Below are positions 34,855-46,985 of a stretch of DNA of 64,000 nucleotides, piece after piece; position 1 is the first letter of the stretch; each line of letters begins with the position of its first letter. Where the stretch lies: contig MU401492.1 of NCBI GenBank assembly GCA_022579005.1, forward strand, positions 1 to 64,000. The letters are read 5' to 3'. The DNA comes from Poronia punctata. Its lineage: Eukaryota > Ascomycota > Sordariomycetes > Xylariales > Xylariaceae. The position numbers were made by a program, and so were the translations under genes. The notes under the pieces were generated by a model. The model made no database searches and was not told where the DNA came from. It was given only the letters and a program-made list of their open reading frames with translations.

Positions 34855-37800
34855 TCGCGGAGCGCGTTCCGTAAAATGCCTGGTAAAATGTTGGTTGGAT
34901 TGGGTACATGTAGTTAGTACCTACACGAGCTAAGTCTACCTCGGACTAGCCTCGGTGCGTTCCCACTTGTAACGCTACCGTTAGTGTGCAGATACTGGTT
35001 TACCGTTTACATGTGGATGGGGGTGGGGGGGAAAGCATGCGCCGTGGACCAGACAACAATGGCATTCTGGGGCTGCTTCTCGTATTCTCTTCGGAAACCT
35101 ATCTACTTTTTATCCAGTACAGCGACAGCCTAAAAACTCGATCGGTCGATCGCAGATAATGTTGGGGCCACTAATTCAAAACCAGATCACTTTAGTTTGA
35201 TACGTGTAGATGGCCGCTTATAACTTGAAAGTAAATAAACAGGCGTGACAGGTAGGAAAACACACGACTAAAATGTTAAAGAATGTCTAGTTTCTAGACT
35301 GACACATCTGTATTTACATCAACCCTCGATGTAGATATCGTCGCCTTTAATATCGTGCTACGTCGTCTAGTCAACTGCATATGTGTACATGCACGCAAAA
35401 GAATTGATGTAACCAGACGCTCCAAAGATTAGCATCAGCGCTAGAGGCAATACCTAGACCATAGTAATGCTACGAGTATGTCCAAGTACACGTAGATAGG
35501 TAATATATCCCAAAATAATCTTTCCGCCAGATGTGGGCTGTGAATCACCTCAGAAGTCGTCAGGAGCTTTATCAGATGTTGTAGATAGGATTGGCATGAT
35601 TTCCATAAAGTATTTCTTATAAGATCTCAGTAATACCTCCGAATCCAAGTTTTATGAGTTTGGAGGTGCTTGTAGATCATCTAGTGGCCAAAACAATACT
35701 GTATTCATCAGCAGACGGTGTGTCGCACCAAAAGTGTCATGATGTGGCAATAGGTATATCTACGTTATGTACGTGTACGTGTATGGTTATGGATGCCCAG
35801 ATCAAGACCCACGTCCTGTCAAGGCTTGTCAGCCACTCTAACCGTTGCATTTGATATGCCTCGTCGTCGCAGTAGAGCCTGCACAGCCCCCTGAGGATTC
35901 GTCACCACAACCTGATAAGGCATGTCAGATTTCCGACATAAAGAAGTTTGACTGATAGGCCAAGTGAGAATACCTGTACTCAGTAGTAGGTATGGTATTT
36001 GCCTGTGTATAGAAAATAGGAGAAAAGGAACCGTTTGGGCAACAAGTTTCAAGAGGAATGACACATACAAAGTAGGTAGTTGCTGATTGGATATAATACT
36101 AAATGCATAGCCCCAAACTCCCTACATTTGATGTTGTGCTTTGTCCATGCCTGTGCCCTAATATATACACGTGCCTCAACTTCTTCACGTCTACGCGATT
36201 ATTACTGCCTTTATTGTGTAAGTATACCAGGCGAGTATATCAAGGTCTAGAACGAAGTACTGACTCGATTGGGCTATTCGTCCCTCTCTTTTCTCTTTTT
36301 CTCTGGCTTCTTGTGTCTACCTAAACAAGCGCCGAACCTTCTAGCACCCAACATGCCAACTACCTACCAAAAAGTTGGGTAAACCGTTTCTATTCGGAGC
36401 CCGGCAAGGGGTGGACAAAGTAGGCACCTAAAACGAGTACGAGTATGCCCGCCCCTGTTCCCAGTTATTTATACCAAAATTCTCAATAACTTCTTTGGTA
36501 TACCGGCCCCGTGGTGGACAGAAAAAACCTGTCACCCACATGTTACTATTACCGGTAATAACCAGGTAAATAGACGTACTATAACAACAGACAACTTTGA
36601 CAACTTACTACAAAGCCAATATTTAAGTAAATCAAAAACAAAAAACAGAACATAAAACGTTAGCATCTAATGTACTAATAATATTATTTTTGAATTTTGT
36701 AGCCTATTGGCTCTGCTAATAATTCAGATTGAAAATCAAGTGTAGGTTGGAATTTTGGTGTAAATAATAAGGTACCGGTGGGTCGACAGGTTTATTCTGA
36801 CCACCGCGTGCCGGCCTCTATAACCAGCCCTTTGCTAAATGCGTCCTATTCTCGATATGTGGTATCTCATTTGCTTCTCTATTCTAATCTTCTAACATTT
36901 ATGTTTAAGTAATTATTTGGTGTTGAAGTCGTTAGTTGCTGCTACCTTGCAACCTTCTAGGCCGCTCTGAGGGATGTAAGGGGCACTCAATTAATTTGTC
37001 CACCCTCTGCCCGGCAATAAGTAGGGTAGGTATATGCATCTTAACTTGTACCAACCATATAGATGGCAACGCGATCCAGTGTATATTTGTCGTCGTTGGG
37101 GGTACCGTTTGGAACTGAGAAAAATTAACATCCTACAAACTCGGTTTTACCCATAGAGCATATAAGCCAGATAACTTATCTACTTTCTGAATTGGCCGAG
37201 GCAGATGCAAAAAGCCAAGCGATAATGGAATCACCATACAGGCAACGATTTGGGAAGGCGGAAGTCCGTGTAAAAATCTACCTATTAAATGGCCAAAAGA
37301 TTTGAGCTTGGTACCTTAATTGAAGATCAAGTTTATGAATATGAAATGTCTACTGGTAGATTTGCGGCAGAACATTCCTTCTTATTTGAAATTTACGTAC
37401 AAACCCAGTCCCAAAGTTCGGGCCTTTACCACAGCGCTTGATCACTGAACAACTGCTCATTTCTTTTGACGTCATTTAGACGTCGCTGGAACTGCGGTTA
37501 CGACACTTGAACAGCACACAATGCACATCAGTTTTCACTGGTGTTGTAGCATTTGAGTCAATTGACCGCCAGAGCAACGGAAATATATTCCTACTTTGTC
37601 CCGCGCCTACATAGGTAGCATAAAGAAGATAGTAGTTGCTAGACTTCAAAAGCATCAGCAACTCCAAAAATATCGCTTGCCGTCGGCCGGTTGTTACCTT
37701 CAACGTGTTGCCTCCACTGGAAGCACCTATCTGGACTAGGCCGGGTGGCCGGGTACCTACCACCTACCCAAAAGATCATACCGCCAACTTGACCGGGGGC

Positions 37801-39100
37801 TTCTGCTGGTTCAGTTGTGGGGGTACAACTTCAGACAACAATTACTGAAAGTATCGATACCTACGCCTATTGGCCTAAGACATCATATGCCCCTAGCTCT
37901 CTTGATAACAGCATGTATAGCTTCCTGATTGAGAGGTATAAGGCCTTGCGAGCGAGACGATTGTAAGTTACTGTTAGTGGACGGTACGTGTAGGGCACCA
38001 CCGTTCTTTCCAAGAATACCAGAAGTATCTACCATTAGACGTTAGCGACTCCACGCTAGCACGGGGGCGGGCAAAAGAGCTACTGCAAGTGCTTCAAACC
38101 TGCAAGCGCAGCCTCTCTGCTGGGAGCCTGGGGTGCCTGGGAACCCCAACCATCTAAATTTGCAGCTGTCCATCAATTTCTTTCGTACCGTTTGAATCCT
38201 ATTCCTGTTTAGAGTCCACTCTGACGAAGCTTAAGACCCACTACATCTAGGTATCTTGAGGTACCTTTGCATTACCCACCTCTCTTATTGTTTTATGAAT
38301 GCTCAACACCAGAGACACTTGGTACGGTCGCTTTATCGTTATTATTATCATCATTCGTTTTATCTAGCGCCGCTGACAATAACCGCATCAAAAGACAGAG
38401 AAAAGAAACCCCGCCAAAGTGTCATTGCAGTTTGCTTTCCTAGCATCCTGCTCCAACACTATAACCTAACCCGCTGCCATCTCGCACACACCAGGTCTGC
38501 CGATTCAACTTGCCCTTGAACATATCGGGCGTTGCTTCAACCCACTTCTCATAGTGTGTCTCGGCCGATCCTTGCGATTACCGCCAAAAGAAGGCCTTTG
38601 GAAGATACACCGCAACTCTGGGAGGAAGAAAGCGAGAGAGAGAGAGAGATAGAGAGCAGTTTCGGTTACTCTTATTTTCCCCTCTTCCTACTCTAATACT
38701 CGGAACGAAACCGTCGAACTAGGGAGACCGGGTCGTCCCTGACTGATACCTCCGCCCGTCTTCGCGTGGTGTAACTCCATCTGTCTTTCCCTCAAACAGC
38801 AATATACTATCTACATCAAGGCAGGATCTGTCCTAGATTACCAGACGAATCACCAAGTTTACCTGCCGAATATCAAATACCTACCAAGCTAGGTTACCCA
38901 TAAGGCGGACTAACCACGAACTGTGTTGACTCGAGCTCGGTACTACTATCGAGATTCAAGGCTACGAAGCAATTCTCCGCCTGGTCCACTTCCCTACACC
39001 TCTTTTGTTCCTAGCTACTCCACGAACCCGCCTGCCTTTACCAGGGACCCCGACCCAACACCGTCATCAAATTTCACGTTGCCCAGCCCTAGCAATCAAG

Positions 39101-40618
39101 ATGGCGTCCTCGACCAGCTATAACCACCACCCGCTGCCAGCTCCGCCGGGTCAGCGGGATCAATTTTATACTCCCTATCAACAGCCGCAACAGCACCTAC
39201 AACAACAAACCCGTACATCCCAACAACAGCCGGTTCAAGACTACCAGCATCAATCTCACTACCAGCAGGGGTCCGACTATCAACAGCAGCAGCAACAGCA
39301 GCAACAGCAGCAACAGCAGCAACAGTCGTCGCAGCAGCGTAAATATCCTCCCCAAACTGGCGAAACACAACAACAACAAGCACGCGTACGGCCGAAGTCG
39401 AGGGCCTTTAGTTTCCGATCGGATAAGTCCCAGAAAAGTTCTAACGGCAACAACGGCAACAGCGGCAACAACGGCAACGTCCATACTCACAAATTTGATC
39501 TTACTGAGACGACGGCTGAGAAGGACGCCAATAGATTGCACAGTAAAGCCGACCCCAGGATGGCACTGAATGAAAGGGAACCTGGTAAGTAAAGCGTTAG
39601 CGCACGTCGATCCGACTCAAATTGTCATCTCAGTTTACCTAACTTCATTTTCTAGCTATGGAAGCGCAGACGCTCTCAGAACGACCTTTATTGCGTTCAA
39701 TCCAACATAGAGATAGTTTGGGCAATCCTATCAGTGAGTTACTACCTCCATCTATATTCGATCATAACGCTAATCGTACTATAGCCGAACCCGATCGCTC
39801 AAATCCTACGCGTAGCCGCTGGGAGCGACCTTTAGATACAATCCGCGCTTTTGAGGCTGCCATTGATGGTGGTTACAGTCGCCAGTCAATCCGGGGACCC
39901 GATGTTGACTCGGCTGCCGGTTGGAATAGGAGGAGTAGCTTCTATGGTAGTAAGATAAGCCTGCCGCCTTCATTTCTGAGCCACCTTCTGACATGAAATG
40001 CGCATAGACAATGGACGCCTACCACAAGATGGCCCGTACGGAAACGGCCGCCCGAGTCGAGCCGAGAGCATGATGTTCGAACAACGTCAACCAGCAATGG
40101 CTGGAAGTTCAAGAGACAGCTACTATGAGGGTTTCGACGGTGGTCCGTATAGCAACGGAGGCCCAGGTATGGGAATGCGGAATAAGTTTCCGCGAAACCA
40201 GTCTGAGCCTTATCTAAACGGCCGCGAGCGCAACGTCTATCCGATACCGAATAACCATCAATCGTACGAGACTGTTGCATCGGGGTCGGCAACGGGCAGC
40301 ACGGGCGAACCACTAGGCTATCAAACTGATCCCACTAGCAGCGAGAACAGCTCGATAGATCGCCGATCGCCGCCCAAACGTCAAGAGCCTACGAACGATT
40401 ATGGCATAAGCTTTGGGTCCCCGAATTACCAGCCCCCTGGTGCGAACATTACGCCTGGTCGTGCAGGATATGCGCCAGCTCCACCTCGGAAGGAACCAGG
40501 ATCTTTATTGAAAAAGTCCTCAAAACCTCCGGTCCAAAATATTAGGGCGCAAGAACACGCAGACGTGAACGAGAAGCGGAAAAGTTGGTTCAAGCGGACG
40601 TTCAGCAAGCATGGATAA
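39101..40618 (+). CDS. DUF2406 family protein, glutamine-rich
   Basis: Four exons (39101-39584, 39656-39733, 39785-39949, 40008-40618) encode 445 residues. Introns are 71, 51 and 58 bp, with branch sites CTAAC, CTAAT and CTGAC. The N-terminal third is Gln-rich with an uninterrupted run of about 15 Gln (CAG/CAA, 39285-39330), then Asn-Gly repeats. The conserved core spans exons 1-3: LHSKADPRMALNEREPG, AMEAQT, IQHRDSLGNPI and EPDRSNPTRSRWERPLDTIR, which I recognise as DUF2406, a fungal family of unknown function found also in yeast. The C-terminal part is disordered and ends with a basic segment (KRKSWFKRTFSKHG), possibly membrane-binding or nuclear. The conserved core rejoins correctly only with these three introns, which supports the model. 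Start 39101 has a good context (AAGATGG). Confidence 0.85.
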
Positions 40619-41433
40619 GCCGCCGACGTCTTGCGACAAATCGAAAGGAAACTTAATACCCATAATGACGAAGATACCCGAATCTGTATTTTGTGTTTAA
40701 TGAAGTGGTTGGGCATGTTCTTCCAATTGCCATGGAAGTGTTGCTGCGGGGCGGCTCTAGATGAAAATTGTCGGGACTCGCTGCTCGACGGATTGGTTGA
40801 CAAAACAATGGGACGTTCTGGCGTTTTTCCTTCCCCCTTTTCCCTACTCACCCACATTTTTTTCTTTCTTTCATACGAATACGTCGAAACCCAAAACCAT
40901 GCATATACGGAGTTGTTGATGGTGTTATTGGGCGTCGGGGTTACCTCCACGGTTAGCACATGTTGAGGAATGACGAGGAATGAGAATTGACGCCCTATTA
41001 TCAACCGTCAGCAGGCACTGTTTGCTGATGGAATCAAAACAATGGAGATGGAAGAACTTGTCGGATATATTCTCGGTTACCCGACCTCAAAAGTGGTCCC
41101 CATCCACTAGGGGGTATAATACACATATCCAACTTAGACGCTCGAGTCTGTGGATTACCTTAGGCTCACAGAAACCTTTTGGTACATATAATTCATAAGC
41201 CGCTCACCGCGTTTCCGCAGCGCCTCTTCGTCGCGGAAACGGAGTGACTGAAAAAAAACATTTTATTTCTAGTCATTATTTGCACTACTGATGACCGCGG
41301 TGAAGTCGATTTTTAGCTGTGGAATTAATCATGAAAGTTATAAATCTCTCGTTGCATGCGTAAACACATCGCCTTGATTGTACACCTAGGTTTACTTTGA
41401 CATCGTCGAATAATTTGAAATAGTTCTGGGGTT
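40619..41433. other. Convergent 3' spacer
   Basis: About 0.8 kb between the DUF2406 gene and VMA21; only weak frames. Confidence 0.5.
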
Positions 41434-42068
41434 TTATTCCGCTTTCCCTTGCCTCTCCTTTTTCTTCTTCTCATCTTCGAGTCGATCGCTTTGATCTTCA
41501 ACCATGGCAACTACCACGTAGCCGACCAACACCACATTTGCAAGGATGGCAGCTAGACCACCCGCATAAGTTGCATTGCCTTGATTCATGGTTAGCTAAG
41601 AGCTTCTCTTGATAAGAAATATTCAAAGGTTGAGTAAGCTGAGTCGGGGAGTTGAAGATCGTGCTGGCTGGCCTGTTGTCAACTTACCGTTGAAGACGTT
41701 GTCTACTGTCAAGAAATATGAGCCGATGGGAACAACCACCATAGCAAAAGTAAAGGCCAAGAGCTTCAATATGACATCCCTAGCGATCTGTTAGCTGCCA
41801 AGAAAGGAAGTCTATGTATGTATGTATGGCCACAAGTTTGTGTATGTTGGGTCTCAGTCTCGTCACCGCCCTTTCCCCCCGGTATGTGACTGTCATATTC
41901 ATGTCCCAAACTCCCAGGAATTGATCTTCGTTGGAGATGCGGGCTTACTTACATTGGAACGGCTGGTGCAGTGTTTGATTTCTGGCTGCTGCTGCTGGCT
42001 GCTGGGCTGGCATCCTCGTCCTGGTCGAGGAAGGTCTTCTCGGTAGAAATGATTCTTCTGGAAGTCAT
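41434..42068 (-). CDS. VMA21: V-ATPase assembly integral membrane protein Vma21
   Basis: This ER chaperone assembles the Vo sector of the vacuolar H+-ATPase. Three exons (41953-42068, 41688-41779, 41434-41579) join to 117 residues, typical for fungi. The N-terminus MTSRRIISTEKTFLDQDED is the family's conserved cytosolic segment. Two transmembrane helices follow: VILKLLALTFAMVVVPIGSY, then after DNVFNGNATYAGG the second, AAILANVVLVGYVVVAMV, followed by EDQSD. The C-terminus is Lys-rich (EKKKKERQGKAE), consistent with ER retrieval although it is not the exact KKxx signal of yeast Vma21. Intron 1 is long (173 bp); its 3' site at 41780 was chosen because the nearer alternative ATAACAG-type site gives an early stop. 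The gene is too fragmented to appear as one long frame. Confidence 0.93.
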
Positions 42069-43487
42069 TTTGGTTTAATTTATTGCGCCCTGGTCTGTGA
42101 AGGAGGAAAATGGGAAAGAAGACAAATTGATGTCTGTAGTAGTTGTTGTTTCTTAGCTGGTGTTTTACAAGGCTTTCTTGACTTTCTCATAGTGCCCGTT
42201 TGTAGTAGGTACACGCATACAGGTTGACACTGGAAGGTTGCAATAAGAATGTGATGACTAATGAAATAAATGGGGCACTTAACCCAAGCTTGTTTTGTGC
42301 TGGGTACATGATACTGCCTTTTGAAGTATTCCACGTCTTCTCATCATCTACATGACAAATATTTATATCTGGCCAGTATTAAAGATAAACCCTACTTTCT
42401 ATTTGCATACTTCAAGGTTGGTAGGTACTAATCCAATATCAAAGCTATGGATATAGCTTCTGATGTCTGTCAAGACATACAAATCTACAATGCACATGCA
42501 TTCTCCACGCCATCACTTTACAACATCTACTTGTACCTATATCATCTGACCGGTGGATATCTAACAATAAAAGAGGCGGCAACTACAAGGTTTCATTCAT
42601 TCATTGTATGTATGTTGGTTTGAGACAACTTAAAGTGACAACTCGCACCACACAAATGCAACTTTGTCAACTGAACGACTACCCCGCCTATAAGTTTGGT
42701 TCTGATGGTGAAAAAAAAAACTTTCCCTGGCCCTTTGAGAGGCAAAATGTATGGCCTACCTGTGCCTTCTTTCCTTTCCAACTCGAAGTCTGCATTGTTC
42801 ACCCTTAAAACCTCGAGTGCTAGTCAGCTTCTTTTTGAAGCAGTGAAACCATTTATATATCAGTGGTCTGATCTGATTTGCCTTGCACGACTCATAACTG
42901 CCACTCAGAAGGGTGGTCTACCTACGAGTAATTTGCGCACTCACGTTGCCCTAGCAAGCCTAAAAAGGCCTTTGATCAATTAAATGCCCCGAGCCCCGCA
43001 ATCAGCTGATAACGCGATTGTCAAAGTACTGTCTAGCCGCGTCCCTCAGCGCGTCTCCTGTTCCCACTTTATACGAGTAGTTGGTTATCGCCAGCACCGA
43101 CTCAAAAACTTCCCGTAAACATACTACTTGTGTATGTATACAAACTCTCCACAGAGGTATGTATCACGCCCTGTTATTTGCAAAAGCTCTATCTACGCTG
43201 TCAGGCAAACACCATCTAACCAATTATACTGACATGCAATAGTCAACAAGTTCTCCCTTGGTCAATTCCAAATATTTGCTTGCAAAAAATACCCCCAGAC
43301 CAATTTGTCTCTTCGAGCCTCGAACCGTTTTTAAACAGGCATTACACTGTCTTCTATTGTTGAAGGGGACAGTGCGACCAATCCACGATAATTGTCCTGG
43401 CCTTGCCAGTGTACATACATCCAACCCAACGAATCTCGAGCTTAAAGGTAGCGGATCTTCGGCAGCCAACAACGGGCGACTCCGAAG
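42069..43487. other. Divergent promoter region, VMA21 and FUN30
   Basis: 1.4 kb between divergently transcribed genes, with no supported gene; TACGAGTA lies at 43072-43079. Confidence 0.55.
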
Positions 43488-46400
43488 ATGGGGTTGAAAG
43501 AAAGGGACCCTATCATGTTGGATGATGACGAACTGGACGAGCTCATGCTGGAGATACCCTCATCTTCGCCGTATTTCACACAACCGACACAGATAGTAAA
43601 CAAAGGTGCACAACAGAGCAGAAGAGCTGGCCAGGCAACACAACCAACACAACTACTTGGAGGTCGTACTCAACCTACTCAGATGGCGGACCAAACCACC
43701 CAGCCTACTCAAGTACTCAGCCGCACAACCCAGCCCACACAAATAATAGGTAGAAACACACCGCGACAGTCTTCGCCGTTTGGTCCCAGCTCGCCAAGTA
43801 CGACAATCGAGGTGCCAGCCTCTTCCCCCTTTCAGCCCCGACCTCGACCTAAGGTTTCGCCCTTCATAGAAAGAAAGAAAGGCGTAGCAGGCCGTATTGC
43901 GTCTACGATGGCCCCGGCTGGTACACTGTTTAGGCCACCAACTGCCGCTGGACCGTCGCTCAATACGAAGCAGACTTTGGCCAAGGGGAAGAACTACCTT
44001 ACTATATCCGACGACGAGCTAACCGAAGACTACAAGCATCACGATAGCTCAGACGATGAACCTCCTATGAGGGGGGACATAAAGCCGTCGTCATTCATGA
44101 CCAGAAACTCTGGGTCTTTCGTGAATACAGAGCCAAAATCTGAGAGTTTGAAGGCGACAGACATAGAGCCGTGGCAAATACACGACATAAGATTGCGGTA
44201 TCTTGTAAAGGAGGTCTACACGATTGTTTCGAAGACGAAGCCATCCATTACACTAAGAGCGTGTCGCGATGCTGTAACAAGCAGTATCCCCTGGCAAGTC
44301 GCAAAGGCCGTGACCTTGCTTGTCAACGGTCCGGCCAGCGTCGGTCGGGCTGCGGATTCGCCCTCGGCAATTGCCCCAAAGCAACCGACCACCTCGAATA
44401 CGGTGGAGAATTTTGTTCAGCGTCAAAACTCTACACAACCTGAGGCCGATTCCTCCCACTCCACGAGCTCCAGTTCGACAGCCGCTTCAGTTACAAAATC
44501 AATCTCTTCCAACCCACCACCTCCTCGCAGACGGCTTGTACAAGGACGAAGGAAAAAATCACCTACACCCCCACCTGTATTCTCAGTCTCTTCTCCGGCA
44601 TCTTCTGTACCAACCTCGCCTGCACCGTCAAGTTCGGTCGGAAAATCCGTACCAAGTGCCACGGCGGCGGTTCCCTTAGCGTCTGCGGCGGTTGAAGTCG
44701 CTTCCAAGCCCCGCCGAAAACTCCAGCGTGGACGTCGCAATCGCACCCCGCCTCCTGCGGTTACCAGCGTCGGCTTGGATTCTGATTCCAATTCGGATTT
44801 GGCCCCGCCCGCCAAGCTTCTCTCACACAAGCGCAAAGCGGAAACGGAACTCAAGCCGGAACCTTTCGAAATCCTCTCTGATTCTGACAGCGCCGCAGGA
44901 CCTGGAGAGAGCATCGAGGTTGAGCATTCGGCTGACCAATCTCAGGTTCTCGAGTACCTTAACTCATGTACCGCTGAATCACTTGCTCAGATGACGGGGT
45001 TTTCTGCGGCTGATTCCAAGACGGTCGTGTCCTGTCGCCCCTTTTCTTCCATACGTGAGGCGGAAATGGTATCGAAGAGGGAAACCAAAGCTAAAGCTAA
45101 AGGCAAACGTGTCCAGATTGGTTCCCTCTTCGTGGAGAAGCTGAGTTCCTGGTTTGCCGCTTTCCACGCAGCGTCCGAAGTGATCCGACGTTGTGAAGAT
45201 AGGGGTAAGAAACTACAGGACGCCATGGCCGATTGGCCGATGGACAAGAACGGAAAGCGTCAAGGAGTAGGCTCACTGCCCGTATCGGAGAAGCCTTGGC
45301 TCATGGCCGAGGATATCCAACTCAAGTCATATCAGCTTCTCGGTCTAAACTGGATGGACTTACTTCATTCCAAAGGCTTTAGCGGCATACTTGCAGATGA
45401 TATGGGGCTTGGTAAAACCTGTCAGGTTATTTCCATTATAGCCCATCTTGTTGGCTCGTACAAGAAGAAATCTGATAAGCCAAGACCGTGGCCCTTTTTG
45501 GTCGTGGTGCCGCCTAGTGTATGCGAGAACTGGATGGCCGAGTTTGGGAGATTCGCTCCTGAATTGCGGGTTTGCCCTTACCTAGGAAAGGACCGGCGCA
45601 ACATGGACCCCGAGGAAGCCCGTAAGAACCACGTGGTGTTGACCAGTTATTCTCAGGTCGAGAAGCAAAAGGAAGACCTTCGATGGTTGCAGGAGTTGGA
45701 TCCCTACGCGGCCATCTTTGACGAAGGACACAAGTTGAAGAACCGCAAGAATCTGGTTTACAAGCAGATGATGCGAGTGCCGACCAGTTGGCGCTTGATT
45801 CTCAGTGGTACGCCCGTTCAGAACAACTTGAAGGAACTCCTCACACTTTTGCACTTTGTCGAACCCGATCTCTTCGGCGAGGACACGTTTGAGCAGCTAG
45901 ACACCATTTTCGAAGCCAAGGTGCCGAACAAGGAAATCCACAACTTTGCGGCCTTGGCAAAAGAGCGCGTGTCGAATGCGCGCGCCATCATGTCGCCATT
46001 CATCCTCCAACGCAGAAAGGAAGATGTGCTCGACCTTGCCAAGAAGACGGAACACAACATCCTCGTCGATATGCATCCAAAGCAGAGGGCCATATACGAC
46101 GAGGTGCAGAAGCGCTATCTCGTACCCAAGAACCAACGGGCTTCATCAACCATCAAGGATTCGCATTCGTGGATGCAGCTTCGTAAGGCGGCTATCCACC
46201 ACCAACTCTTCCGTCAGCACTTTACGGATGAGGTGGTCAAGAAGATGGTCGATATCCTCTGGAAGAAGTGCAGCGAAGAAGAACTCTACGTGCAGAGCAA
46301 GGCCGATCGCCACAAGGCTCTCCTGCTGGAGAACTACATGGAGAAGTCCGACTTCCAGCTACATCTCGAATGCAAGCATTTCGAGAAATATATCGGGAAA

Positions 46401-46985
46401 TATGACATTCCCCCTCGATCATGGGAAGAGGGCCCCAAGGTTCAAAAGCTGCTTGAACTTGTCCGTGGCTACATGAAGAACGGGGACCGTGTCCTTGTCT
46501 TTAGCCGGTTTGATCTGGTTATTGATATTCTTCGCGAGACTCTGGCTCATGCGAATATTCCCTACTGCGAGCTGACCGGGTCGACCGATATTTCCGACCG
46601 TTTCCCTGAAATCGAGCGATTCAACAACGATCCTGACATTCCGGTTTTCCTCCTCACCACCGGTGCTGGCGGGACTGGACTAAATCTGACGGCTGCGAAT
46701 AAGATCATCATCTTTGATCAATCAGACAACCCCCAAGACGACGTGCAAGCATCCAATCGTGCACACCGCATTGGTCAGACGCGTGACGTCGAAGTCATTC
46801 GCCTCATCACCAAGGACACAGTCGAAGGCTTGATATTCAACTCTTGCGTCAAAAAACTCATGCTTGCCCGCATCGTGGAGGGCAACATCCCAGTTGACGA
46901 CGACGCTGACAGTGAGACGGTCGAGCAACGCTGCCGACGGCTCATGCTTTTGGATGAAGAGAGCCGTGCCGCGGAAGAGGCTTAG
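43488..46985 (+). CDS. FUN30: Fun30/SMARCAD1-type SNF2 chromatin remodeller
   Basis: A single-exon gene of 1165 residues. Residues 1-450 are disordered and carry five TQPTQ motifs (31-85), several SSDDE-type acidic patches and basic segments. A short helical region near 485-520 precedes the ATPase. The SNF2 core starts near 609 (DIQLKSYQLLGLNWM), with Walker A DDMGLGKT near 634, motif II DEGH near 744 (the Fun30 branch uses DEGH) and LILSGTPVQNN. The C-terminal helicase lobe runs about 984-1110 with VLVFSRF, TTGAGGTGLNLT and QASNRAHRIGQ. Fun30 proteins slide or exchange nucleosomes and act in heterochromatin silencing, DNA-end resection and checkpoint control in the nucleus. Start 43488 is the only ATG before the conserved acidic N-terminus (DDDELDELMLEIPSSSP). 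Confidence 0.95.
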   Translation: MGLKERDPIMLDDDELDELMLEIPSSSPYFTQPTQIVNKGAQQSRRAGQATQPTQLLGGRTQPTQMADQTTQPTQVLSRTTQPTQIIGRNTPRQSSPFGPSSPSTTIEVPASSPFQPRPRPKVSPFIERKKGVAGRIASTMAPAGTLFRPPTAAGPSLNTKQTLAKGKNYLTISDDELTEDYKHHDSSDDEPPMRGDIKPSSFMTRNSGSFVNTEPKSESLKATDIEPWQIHDIRLRYLVKEVYTIVSKTKPSITLRACRDAVTSSIPWQVAKAVTLLVNGPASVGRAADSPSAIAPKQPTTSNTVENFVQRQNSTQPEADSSHSTSSSSTAASVTKSISSNPPPPRRRLVQGRRKKSPTPPPVFSVSSPASSVPTSPAPSSSVGKSVPSATAAVPLASAAVEVASKPRRKLQRGRRNRTPPPAVTSVGLDSDSNSDLAPPAKLLSHKRKAETELKPEPFEILSDSDSAAGPGESIEVEHSADQSQVLEYLNSCTAESLAQMTGFSAADSKTVVSCRPFSSIREAEMVSKRETKAKAKGKRVQIGSLFVEKLSSWFAAFHAASEVIRRCEDRGKKLQDAMADWPMDKNGKRQGVGSLPVSEKPWLMAEDIQLKSYQLLGLNWMDLLHSKGFSGILADDMGLGKTCQVISIIAHLVGSYKKKSDKPRPWPFLVVVPPSVCENWMAEFGRFAPELRVCPYLGKDRRNMDPEEARKNHVVLTSYSQVEKQKEDLRWLQELDPYAAIFDEGHKLKNRKNLVYKQMMRVPTSWRLILSGTPVQNNLKELLTLLHFVEPDLFGEDTFEQLDTIFEAKVPNKEIHNFAALAKERVSNARAIMSPFILQRRKEDVLDLAKKTEHNILVDMHPKQRAIYDEVQKRYLVPKNQRASSTIKDSHSWMQLRKAAIHHQLFRQHFTDEVVKKMVDILWKKCSEEELYVQSKADRHKALLLENYMEKSDFQLHLECKHFEKYIGKYDIPPRSWEEGPKVQKLLELVRGYMKNGDRVLVFSRFDLVIDILRETLAHANIPYCELTGSTDISDRFPEIERFNNDPDIPVFLLTTGAGGTGLNLTAANKIIIFDQSDNPQDDVQASNRAHRIGQTRDVEVIRLITKDTVEGLIFNSCVKKLMLARIVEGNIPVDDDADSETVEQRCRRLMLLDEESRAAEEA

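Larger units (their letters stand above)
29118..39100. other. 10 kb gene desert with tRNA-like debris
   Basis: No frame here has clear coding character on either strand. Frames up to 159 codons overlap others in antisense and show no recognisable motif. Contents worth noting are four tRNA-like promoter pieces (30630-31897), a 13 bp hairpin (32062-32092), a near-palindrome (33151-33170), a CGTACM hexamer array (34821-34854), an AT-rich patch about 36540-36780 and a GA tract near 38634. The AOX promoter lies at the left end and the leader of the DUF2406 gene at the right end. Confidence 0.45.

Noticed and set aside
35819..36070. 83-codon minus frame with a protein-like end
   Set aside because: Only the last 30 codons look protein-like; no extension or splice partner found.
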